Shown here piece after piece: positions 1 through 5,618 of a DNA stretch of 5,664 nt. Source of the stretch: JBLHKW01 sp047618565 (GTDB taxonomy: Bacteria; Planctomycetota; UBA1135; GCA-002686595). Below the pieces are notes generated by a model that worked only from the letters and a program-made list of their open reading frames with translations, was not told the DNA's origin and did not search any database. The translations under genes were made by a program, and so were the position numbers. The first letter of the stretch is position 1. Every line of letters begins with the position of its first letter. The DNA lies in the NCBI GenBank assembly GCA_047618565.1, contig JBLHKW010000236.1, positions 1 through 5,664 of the forward strand, written 5' to 3'.

Positions 1-30
1 CCCGGAGGCGACCCTTACGGGTCGTCGAGG

Positions 31-702
31 ATGCCAACGCGCGAGAAGTGCCGCCAGAAGCCGAATCGACGGCGAAGCCGGCCGGTCGTCGCGTTTGGGC
101 CGCGTCTTCATGAATTATTCGGGCTAGTATCGATCACGCTGCTCATGGCGGCGTGCCAGGGCACGGGCCGGATCATGGCAGACGACGAGGCCGACCTGGT
201 TGGCAACGAGTCCGCCGGAGCCGCCGCCTACAACAAGATCCTGACCGACGGAATCGCGAAGCTGCTCACGAGCCACTCAGCGCAAAGTGAGGGCTCGCAG
301 CCCGTGACCGTGGCCGTCATGGGGATCGAGAACCAGGGATCCGAGGAACTCGGTGACTGGGGCGCCCAACTGTACGAGCTGATCGCAACCAGCATCAACG
401 AGTCGCCTCGCTACCAGACGATCAACCGACGCATGATCGACCGCGCACTATCCGCGTCCAATCTGCGCCAGGACGACCTGTTCCTGCCCGCGGGGCGGCG
501 CCAGTTCCTGGAGACGCTCGAGACTGACGAGAACCCGGTGCAGGTGCTGCTGTTCCCGTCCATCTCCACAGGAACGACAACCTCGGGCCGCACGAGCCAG
601 CGGGACACGATCCTGAAGCTCGACCTGGTGGACATGGTGACGGGCTGGGATGAGCAGTTCACCTCGAAGGTGAGCAAGGAATACCAGAAGAGCCTGTTCT
701 AG
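31..702 (+). CDS. LpoB-like outer-membrane lipoprotein (putative penicillin-binding protein activator)
   Basis: This is probably a lipoprotein of the LpoB/COG3417 family. In Enterobacteria, LpoB is anchored in the outer membrane and activates the peptidoglycan synthase PBP1b; that role is only inferred here. A basic N-terminus rich in Arg (residues 4-25) leads into a short hydrophobic run (30-41) and a lipobox ending in Met-Ala-Ala-Cys, with Cys42 as the lipidation site. The mature part has a low-complexity linker and then an alpha/beta domain from about residue 91 (VTVAVMGIENQG), with the family-like stretches SPRYQTINRRMID (125-137), VQVLLFPSIS (170-179) and LDLVDMVTGWDEQF (197-210). The length of 223 aa is close to E. 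coli LpoB. ATG 31 is the only start that keeps the signal peptide inside the window. However, the frame stays open to base 1 and only a weak AGG precedes the ATG, so a start further upstream is possible. The TPR lipoprotein gene follows 4 bp downstream. Confidence 0.78.
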   Translation: MPTREKCRQKPNRRRSRPVVAFGPRLHELFGLVSITLLMAACQGTGRIMADDEADLVGNESAGAAAYNKILTDGIAKLLTSHSAQSEGSQPVTVAVMGIENQGSEELGDWGAQLYELIATSINESPRYQTINRRMIDRALSASNLRQDDLFLPAGRRQFLETLETDENPVQVLLFPSISTGTTTSGRTSQRDTILKLDLVDMVTGWDEQFTSKVSKEYQKSLF

Positions 703-706
703 CCCG

Positions 707-2077
707 GTGACCAAACTCACTGGGGCAACGACCGTCCTGATCCTGGCCGCGGCCCTCGGCGGCTGCCGGACGGCCGACATGGGGGTCGTTCAGAGGGCGT
801 ATTACGCTGGCGACCACGATCGAGCCCTCGAGCGACTCGAGGAGTACGAGCGCAAGGACTCCAGCAACGCGCAGCGCTGGGAGCTCGAGAAGAGCATCGT
901 GCATATCGCAGCCGGCGACCTGGACCTGGCGCTGGAGAACCTGAGGTCGGTGCGCGAGGAGCTGGTCGAGGCGGCCGACAAGCGCGAGCACCGCAAGCTC
1001 TTGCGCGGCGCCAAGTCGCTGCTGACGGACGACAATGCGCTGGCGTACAAGTTGCGGGACTACGAGCACCAGCTCGTCTATGCGCTGCTCGCCGCGCTCG
1101 AAGCCGTGCACGGTGGTGACGACGCCCAGGCCTACTCCCTGCAAGGCCTGACGCTGGCGCTGGAGATCCAGAGCAAGGTCGCCGAGGACACGGTCAGCCT
1201 CTTCGCGTCGATCGACGAGTATCGCGACGTCAACGGAGACAACCCAAAGGACGCTTACCGGCTCGTCGGGTTCGGCGACTTCATACGTGCCTCCCTGCTC
1301 GAGGAATCCCCGACGCGCGCGGACGAGGCCGAGCGCGCCTACGTGCGTGCCTTCCAGCTGTCCCCCGACTACCCGTATGTCGAGCAGGACCTGGCGCGGG
1401 TGCGCGGCGAGGTTCGTTCCGAGGCGGGCACTGGCGTGCTCTACGTGCTGACGCTCACCGGGCGCGGTCCGCTCCTGGAAGAGACTATCCTCGACCACCC
1501 GGCCGAAGCGGCGCTACTGATCGCAAAGCAGATATGGGCTCACGACCAGCACCAGGAGACCTTCCCTATCGTCACCGGCATCCGGATACCCGAGCTGCGA
1601 TTCGCCACGGAGAACCCGACGGATGTGCACGTGGCCGTGGACGGCGCGCCGGCCGGGATCACCGGCACGCTCACCGACATCGAAAAGACGGCCGAGATCG
1701 AATTCGCGGCCATGCACAGCACGATCGTCGCGCGCGCGATACTGCGGCGGGCCATCAAGCTGGCGGCCGGCGAAGTGATCAGGCACAACGTCGAGGATCC
1801 GCGTGACGGCGGACAATATGCCTGGCAGGACCTGCTGATCGATATCGGCGTGGCCATCTGGAGCAGCGCCGAGCAGGCGGACTTGCGCTCGTGGTCCCTG
1901 TTACCCGCCCGACTTCAGGTGCTGCGGATCGAATTGCCGCCGGGCGAGCACACCATCCAGCTCCAGGCGGGCAGCGAGGCGGGTCAGGCGGTCGGGCGCG
2001 TGATCGAACGCAAGACGCGCATCCAGGCGGGCTACAACACCTACATGATCGCGGCGATGCCGACGATCATTGAATGA
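707..2077 (+). CDS. COG3014-type TPR lipoprotein
   Basis: This 456-aa lipoprotein resembles COG3014, a family of uncharacterised TPR-like proteins often encoded beside LpoB-like genes. It starts with GTG, 4 bp after the previous stop. That start is needed to give the signal peptide (residues 1-19) and the lipobox Leu-Gly-Gly-Cys (Cys20). Residues about 26-230 are helical and TPR-like (for example YAGDHDRALERLEEYER, 33-49, and ADEAERAYVRAFQLSPDYPY, 205-224). The C-terminal half carries segments I associate with the family: GVLYVLTLTGRGP (243-255), LTDIEKTAEIEF followed by IVARAILRRAIK (322-351), and ADLRSWSLLPARLQV followed by LPPGEH (391-415). No catalytic motif is visible. Co-transcription and translational coupling with the LpoB-like gene suggest a shared envelope role, perhaps as a partner at the cell-wall synthesis machinery. 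The biochemical function is unknown. Its last 11 bp overlap the end of the opposing TPR gene. Confidence 0.8.
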   Translation: MTKLTGATTVLILAAALGGCRTADMGVVQRAYYAGDHDRALERLEEYERKDSSNAQRWELEKSIVHIAAGDLDLALENLRSVREELVEAADKREHRKLLRGAKSLLTDDNALAYKLRDYEHQLVYALLAALEAVHGGDDAQAYSLQGLTLALEIQSKVAEDTVSLFASIDEYRDVNGDNPKDAYRLVGFGDFIRASLLEESPTRADEAERAYVRAFQLSPDYPYVEQDLARVRGEVRSEAGTGVLYVLTLTGRGPLLEETILDHPAEAALLIAKQIWAHDQHQETFPIVTGIRIPELRFATENPTDVHVAVDGAPAGITGTLTDIEKTAEIEFAAMHSTIVARAILRRAIKLAAGEVIRHNVEDPRDGGQYAWQDLLIDIGVAIWSSAEQADLRSWSLLPARLQVLRIELPPGEHTIQLQAGSEAGQAVGRVIERKTRIQAGYNTYMIAAMPTIIE

Positions 2078-2447
2078 CGTCCATGCTCCCGGCGGGTCCG
2101 GGAGGCGGCGCATCGGGGTTCTTCTTGAGATCCTCTTTCCAGGAGATCATGCGCGCCTTGGCGGCCTCTTTCTCGGCCTCGTCGATCATGTCCTTGCGCT
2201 GGTAGAACATCGACAGGCTGGTGTGCGCGAAGGCATCGTTCGCGTCGATCGCGACGATCTCGTTGCCGACCCGGATGGCGTCGTCGAGCTTGCCCTCGTT
2301 CATGTACGCCATCGCCAGACCGTGCATGGCATCGGTCCAGCCCGGGCTGACCTCAAGCGCCTTCCGGTAGGCCTCGACGGCCTCGCCGCTCTTGCCCTCA
2401 CCGAAGAGGGCCAGGCCGCGCATGTAGTGTTCTGTGCGTTCGTCCAT
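2067..2447 (-). CDS. Small TPR-repeat protein downstream of pckA
   Basis: This 126-aa soluble protein is built almost entirely of three consecutive tetratricopeptide repeats at about residues 4-37, 38-71 and 72-105. Each shows the usual Gly/Ala/Tyr/Ala/Pro spacing (for example GEAVEAYRKALEVSP and LDDAIRVGNEIVAIDAND). A short charged and Pro-rich tail follows (KEDLKKNPDAPPPGP, 103-117). There is no signal peptide or membrane segment, so it should be cytoplasmic. TPRs mediate protein-protein contacts; the partner is unknown. The gene begins 16 bp after the pckA stop on the same strand and has no clear Shine-Dalgarno, which suggests co-transcription with, and perhaps translational coupling to, pckA. 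A role connected with PEP carboxykinase is possible but rests on position alone. Its stop codon lies inside the 3' end of the opposing COG3014 gene. Confidence 0.85.
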   Translation of the reverse strand: MDERTEHYMRGLALFGEGKSGEAVEAYRKALEVSPGWTDAMHGLAMAYMNEGKLDDAIRVGNEIVAIDANDAFAHTSLSMFYQRKDMIDEAEKEAAKARMISWKEDLKKNPDAPPPGPAGSMDVIQ

Positions 2448-2463
2448 TGTCTGACCGCTTGAT

Positions 2464-4113
2464 TTACATCACCGGCTCGAGACCGAGCTTGGCGAATTCC
2501 TGTTTCTCGAAGTGACTGCGGAACATTTCGCGCAGCTTCTCGGCCTGGGCGTCGTAGGCGGCCTTGTCGGCCCAGGTGTTGCGCGGATTGAGCACGTTCG
2601 AATCCACGCCCGGGCACGACTTGGGCATCTTCACGTTGAAGATCGGGTGCACCTCGTAGTCGTCGTTGTGCAGGTCGCCACGCAGGGCGGCGTCGAGCAA
2701 CGCGCGCGTGTCCTTGATCGAGATGCGCTGACCAACCCCGTAGGCACCACCACCCCAGCCCGTGTTGAGCAGGATGCAGCGCGCCTTGTTCTCGCTCATC
2801 TTCTTGGCCAGCAGCTTGGCGTAGACCGGCGGCTTGTGGGCCATGAAGGGTGCGCCGAAGCAGGCGCTGAATGCGGCCTTGGGCTCGGTGATCCCGACCT
2901 CGGTTCCGGCCAGCTTGGCGGTGAAGCCCATCACGAAGTGGTACATGACCTCTTTCGTGTCGAGGATCGACACGGGCGGCAGGACCCCGAAAGCGTCCGC
3001 CGTGAGCAGCACGATCGTCTCCGGGTGCGGCCCACGGGCGCCCTCGGCCACGTTCGGGTTGCAGCTCAGGGGGTACGAGAAGCGCGTGTTCTCGGTCACC
3101 GAGTTGTCGGTCAGGTCGAGCTCCTGCGGGTCGAGATCCTTCATCTCGCGCCCGGGCAGGGCCGGCACGTTCTCGATGATCGTCCCGGGCATCGAAAGCG
3201 CTGCCGCGATGACTGGCTCGTCGTCCTTGTCGAGATCGATCAGCTTCGCGTAGCAACCGTCCTCGAGGTTGGAGATACCGATGCCCGTCCAGGCGTGCTC
3301 GTCGTCACCGATGAGGTTGCGCTCGGGGTCCGCGGAGAGGGTGGTCTTGCCGGTGCCGGAGAGGCCGAACAGGATCGCACCATCGTTGCGCGAGCCCACG
3401 TTGGCCGAGCAGTGCATCGACATGTGCCCCATCTCGGGCAGGGTGTAGTTCATGACCGTGAACATGGTCTTCTTGACGACGCCGCAGTAATCGGCGCGTC
3501 CGATGACCAGCGCGACGCGGTTCTTGAAGTCCATGATGGCCGCGCGCTTGCTGGCCGTGCCGTCGCGCTCCGGATCCGCGTGGAAGGACGGCACGTTGAT
3601 CATCGTCCAGCGCTTCTCGTCCGCGTCGGCGATGGTCAGGCCCTTCGGGAACATGTTGTCCGCGAACATGGCGTGCGTCGCGTACTCGCCGACGAAGCGG
3701 TAGGGCACCGCGTACTCGGGATCCGAGCCGGCGAAGACGTCCTTGACGTAAAGGGTCTTGTTGCCCGCGTTCAGGTGTGCGACGACGCGCTCGAGCAGCG
3801 GGCCGAACTTGTCCGGGTCGAAGCGCTGGAAGTCCGGCTTCCACCAGATCTTGTCCTCAAACTCGGGCCATGCGACGGCGAAGGTGTCCTTGACCGGACG
3901 CCCGGTGCAGGTCGGGTCCGTGTAGTAGACGAGCGGGCCGTCGACGCCAAGCTTGGTGGCGTACGCCTTGTGCTCATCGTCACTGCCGCCCTCACGGATG
4001 CAACCGCGGTCGTTCTCCAGAGCCTCGTGGAACAGCTCCTCCTTCGACAGGTTGGCTTTGTAGCTGGCGGGATCGAGGCCGAACTGTCGTTTGAGATCTT
4101 CTTGGAAACCCAT
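2464..4113 (-). CDS. pckA: Phosphoenolpyruvate carboxykinase (ATP)
   Basis: The cytosolic enzyme converts oxaloacetate and ATP to phosphoenolpyruvate, ADP and CO2, the entry step of gluconeogenesis from C4 acids. With the start at 4113 the protein has 549 residues, close to the usual 520-540. The diagnostic motifs are present: TGRPVKD (70-76, the substrate Arg region; many homologues have TGRSPKD), VVKKTMFTVMNY (212-223) with the metal-site Lys, MSMHCSANVG (231-240) with the metal-site His234, the kinase-1 P-loop GLSGTGKTTLS (250-260, Lys256), the kinase-2 motif LIGDDEHAW (267-275, Asp270/Asp271), ENTRFSYPL (341-349, Arg344), and NTGWGGGAYGVGQR (450-463). The P-loop type marks the ATP-dependent rather than the GTP-dependent family. 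The frame is open to an ATG at 4176, but the extra 21 residues are low-complexity and that ATG abuts a TATATAAA -10-like patch. The ATG at 4113 has a weak AGG 8 nt upstream and begins MGFQEDLKRQFGL, a normal N-terminus for the family. The small TPR gene follows 16 bp downstream. Confidence 0.96.
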   Translation of the reverse strand: MGFQEDLKRQFGLDPASYKANLSKEELFHEALENDRGCIREGGSDDEHKAYATKLGVDGPLVYYTDPTCTGRPVKDTFAVAWPEFEDKIWWKPDFQRFDPDKFGPLLERVVAHLNAGNKTLYVKDVFAGSDPEYAVPYRFVGEYATHAMFADNMFPKGLTIADADEKRWTMINVPSFHADPERDGTASKRAAIMDFKNRVALVIGRADYCGVVKKTMFTVMNYTLPEMGHMSMHCSANVGSRNDGAILFGLSGTGKTTLSADPERNLIGDDEHAWTGIGISNLEDGCYAKLIDLDKDDEPVIAAALSMPGTIIENVPALPGREMKDLDPQELDLTDNSVTENTRFSYPLSCNPNVAEGARGPHPETIVLLTADAFGVLPPVSILDTKEVMYHFVMGFTAKLAGTEVGITEPKAAFSACFGAPFMAHKPPVYAKLLAKKMSENKARCILLNTGWGGGAYGVGQRISIKDTRALLDAALRGDLHNDDYEVHPIFNVKMPKSCPGVDSNVLNPRNTWADKAAYDAQAEKLREMFRSHFEKQEFAKLGLEPVM

Positions 4114-4175
4114 GGGACAAACCTGGACTGGCCGGGGCCCGGACGCGCTGGAAGCGCCGGTGCCTGCGACGGCCA

Positions 4176-4184
4176 TTTATATAG
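4176..4184 (-). promoter_or_regulatory. Probable -10 element of the pckA promoter
   Basis: On the minus strand the bases read CTATATAAA, an AT-only run inside very GC-rich surroundings, and contain TATAAA (4181-4176, five of six matches to TATAAT). Transcription would start near 4170 and give a leader of roughly 55 nt before the pckA ATG at 4113. No convincing -35 hexamer sits 16-18 bp upstream; the best match there is only TTCCGT. The assignment therefore rests on the -10 alone and on its position in the 134-bp gap between the epimerase stop and pckA. Confidence 0.45.
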
Positions 4185-4247
4185 AGAGGGACTGGGCGGA
4201 CGGAATCGCGGACGAGGTTAGCCCCCTGGGCCGGAAGCGGCAACCCC

Positions 4248-5225
4248 TCAGCCCGTCTGCCCGGCCGTTTGATGCCGTTCCCGATACCACTCCAGCGTCA
4301 CCTTGAGGCCCGCGCGCCAGTCCACGGTAGGCTCGTATCCCAGGACACTCCGCGCCCGCTCCAGACTGGCCACGCTGTGGCGCACATCACCCTCGCGAAC
4401 GGGGCCGAAGTTCGGGCTCACGGAGACGCCACAGATCTCGGCCATGGTGCTCAGGAGGCTATTGAGGCTGATGCTGGCCCCTCCGCCGATGTTGATCACG
4501 GTCCCGGCCGGGAGGTCGGCCTGCATGGCCTTCAGATTGGCCTGAACCGCGTTGCCGACGAAGGTGAAGTCCCTGGTCTGCTCGCCGTCGCCGTAGATCA
4601 TCGGCACGCGCCCCTCGAGCAGGGCCTTGGCGAAGATGGCAATCACGCCCGTGTAGGGCGAGTCATCCAGCTGGCGCGGCCCGAAGATATTGAAGTAGCG
4701 CAGGGCCACGGTCCGCAGGCCGTGGTTCTCACCCCACGCGCGCAACAGATGCTCGCCCGCCACCTTGCCGACCGCGTAGGGCGACAGGGGCATCGGGAGG
4801 AAGTCCTCGACCTTCGGGCTCTTCTCGGCGTTTCCGTAGGCCGCCGCCGAGGCCGCGAAGACGACCTGCTCGACTCCGGCCATGCGCGCCGCCTCGAGCA
4901 GCCGCATGGTGCCCAAAACGTTCACTTCCAGGCTCTTCTCCGGATTGGCGACGCTCTCGGGTACCGAGACCTGGGCCGCCTCGTGGAAGACCCCGCGCAC
5001 CCCTTCGCACGCGGTCGCGCAGTCCCCGGGCACCACGATATTGCCGCGCAGGAACTCGACCGCGCGTCCGCTGCCCACCTCCCCCACGTCCAGATGAGCG
5101 AGGTTCTCGAGCTGCCCCGACGACATGTCGTCGAGGATGCGCACGCGATCACCGCGCTCCACAAGGGCGGTCGTGATGTGGGAACCGATGAAACCGGCAC
5201 CACCTGTAACGAGATAGGTCGACAT
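4248..5225 (-). CDS. NAD-dependent nucleotide-sugar epimerase (extended SDR, GalE/WbpP type)
   Basis: This 325-aa extended short-chain dehydrogenase/reductase most likely epimerises C4 of a UDP-sugar (UDP-glucose/galactose or the N-acetyl forms), supplying precursors for exopolysaccharide or LPS. The N-terminus is a Rossmann fold with TGGAGFIG (residues 7-14) for NAD, followed by the acidic LDDMSSG (31-37) at the adenosine-ribose site. The catalytic set is intact: Ser126 in AASAAAYG, and Tyr150 and Lys154 in SPYAVGK. Substrate-side motifs are RYFNIFGPRQ (176-185), SPYTGVIAIFAKAL (189-202) and GDGEQTRDFTFVGNAVQAN (212-230). The exact substrate cannot be fixed; dehydratase or decarboxylase relatives are less likely given the RYFN-GPRQ and GDG-QTRDF pattern. 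The frame is open to 5387, but the start at 5225 begins MSTYLVTGGAGFIG directly at the fold and has TTAGGA 8 nt upstream. The added 54 residues would be non-conserved and would run into the repeat element. The 134-bp gap to pckA suggests separate transcription. Confidence 0.92.
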   Translation of the reverse strand: MSTYLVTGGAGFIGSHITTALVERGDRVRILDDMSSGQLENLAHLDVGEVGSGRAVEFLRGNIVVPGDCATACEGVRGVFHEAAQVSVPESVANPEKSLEVNVLGTMRLLEAARMAGVEQVVFAASAAAYGNAEKSPKVEDFLPMPLSPYAVGKVAGEHLLRAWGENHGLRTVALRYFNIFGPRQLDDSPYTGVIAIFAKALLEGRVPMIYGDGEQTRDFTFVGNAVQANLKAMQADLPAGTVINIGGGASISLNSLLSTMAEICGVSVSPNFGPVREGDVRHSVASLERARSVLGYEPTVDWRAGLKVTLEWYRERHQTAGQTG

Positions 5226-5324
5226 GGCGAGGATCCTAAGGGAGAGCCGAGTCCGACGCCAAAGCCCGGTGGACCTTCCGCTCGAGCACGATTCCGGTTC
5301 GCACAGCGACGATCTGAAACGGGA
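5226..5324 (-). other. Epimerase 5' leader with Shine-Dalgarno
   Basis: This is about 100 bp between the near copy of the hairpin element and the epimerase start. It holds the ribosome binding site (TTAGGA, 5239-5234, 8 nt from the ATG) that decides the start at 5225. The site overlaps the palindrome AGGATCCT (5230-5237). I see no good -10/-35 pair, so the gene's promoter is probably further upstream or not of the housekeeping type. Confidence 0.5.
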
Positions 5325-5354
5325 AAAGCCCACCGGCACGACCCGGTAGGCTTT
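5324..5354 (-). terminator. Possible intrinsic terminator (hairpin A, copy 1)
   Basis: On the minus strand, AAAGCC-T-ACCGG, a 6-nt loop and CCGGT-G-GGCTTT form a 12-position stem in which the internal T/G is a wobble pair, ending in TTTT followed by CCCG. The T-run is short and partly inside the stem, so termination could be partial. It lies about 100 bp upstream of the epimerase start, where partial termination would act as attenuation. On the plus strand the stem is followed by only ATTG, a poorer terminator. Confidence 0.5.
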
Positions 5355-5402
5355 ATTGACTCGAGGGAGTCTGGATCCCCAGCACACAGCTCTTTAGCTG
5401 TA
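5325..5402. repeat. Three-hairpin element, copy 1
   Basis: In plus coordinates: hairpin A is 5325-5354 (12 pair positions including one C/A mismatch at 5331/5348, 6-nt loop 5337-5342). A 3-nt spacer follows, then hairpin B at 5358-5371 (GACTC, loop GAGG, GAGTC). The 14-nt linker 5372-5385 contains GGATCCCCAGC, and hairpin C is 5386-5401 (ACAGCT, loop CTTT, AGCTGT). The core 5356-5402 aligns with 5620-5664 with few differences. Read on the minus strand, the order is C, B, A and then T4, pointing at the epimerase. No protein-coding signal explains it. It may be a structured RNA (small RNA or attenuator) or a repetitive palindromic element. Confidence 0.8.
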
Positions 5403-5584
5403 CCTCTGAGCCGCGCCACACAGGGATCCGAACGCCCGTCCCCAGAAAAATGATGGCTGCGCAGACCGGGCCCTGATCGACGGGAGCGGATCCCTAATGG
5501 ACGTCCAGCCAGAATGCCTGGTGGCGGATTTCCGGCCTGGTGGGCGCGGAATGGCGCAGCCGGGCCCATGGTGAGCGTTGCCAT
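5403..5584. other. Spacer between the two hairpin elements
   Basis: I see no convincing gene in these 182 bp. Open frames run through it on the minus strand (from ATG 5584), but they overlap the real epimerase in another frame and cross the hairpins, with no recognisable protein. It contains an imperfect direct repeat, GCGCAGACCGGGCCC (5459-5473) and GCGCAGCCGGGCCC (5554-5567). It also holds a 9-bp direct repeat GCCTGGTGG (5516-5524 and 5535-5543) and two GGATCC palindromes (5424-5429 and 5488-5493). Confidence 0.5.
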
Positions 5585-5618
5585 AAAAAGTGCCCGCCGG
5601 CGGTGACCGACGGGCGCT
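5585..5618 (-). terminator. Probable intrinsic terminator (hairpin A, copy 2)
   Basis: On the minus strand, AGCGCCCG, a wobble pair and three more pairs close a 6-nt loop (TCACCG), and the stem ends in CGGGCACT. This is followed directly by TTTTT (5589-5585). One A/C mismatch lies near the base. The GC-rich stem plus T5 is the standard form of a Rho-independent terminator for transcripts coming from beyond 5664 towards the epimerase. It could end a small RNA made of hairpins C and B, or end an upstream gene that is outside the window. Confidence 0.6.

Noticed and set aside
4..8. GGAGG as ribosome binding site of the LpoB-like gene
   Set aside because: It is 22 bases before the ATG at 31, too far to serve that start, and no in-frame ATG, GTG or TTG lies closer to it.
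2512..4221. A 569-codon open frame on the plus strand opposite pckA
   Set aside because: It is a shadow of high-GC codon bias: the antisense frame lacks stops, the product is rich in Arg/Val/Gly/His with no recognisable domain, and pckA on the other strand is unambiguous.
4185..4247. Intrinsic terminator after the epimerase
   Set aside because: The minus strand offers only a short GCCG/CGGC stem (near 4230) with no T-run, so no terminator is called in the gap before pckA.
5356..5384. TTGACT at the start of each repeat core as a -35 box on the plus strand
   Set aside because: No TATAAT-like hexamer lies 16-18 bp downstream in either copy (the bases there are near CCAGCA). The bases belong to hairpin B.
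4269..5453. A 394-codon open frame on the plus strand opposite the epimerase
   Set aside because: It is antisense to a clear SDR gene, low-complexity, and runs through the hairpin element; no family features are visible.
4922..5584. A 220-codon minus-strand frame starting just after the copy-2 T-run
   Set aside because: It crosses hairpin copy 1 and then overlaps about 300 bp of the epimerase in another frame. Its composition (Arg, Pro, Ser, Gly) is typical of a shadow frame.
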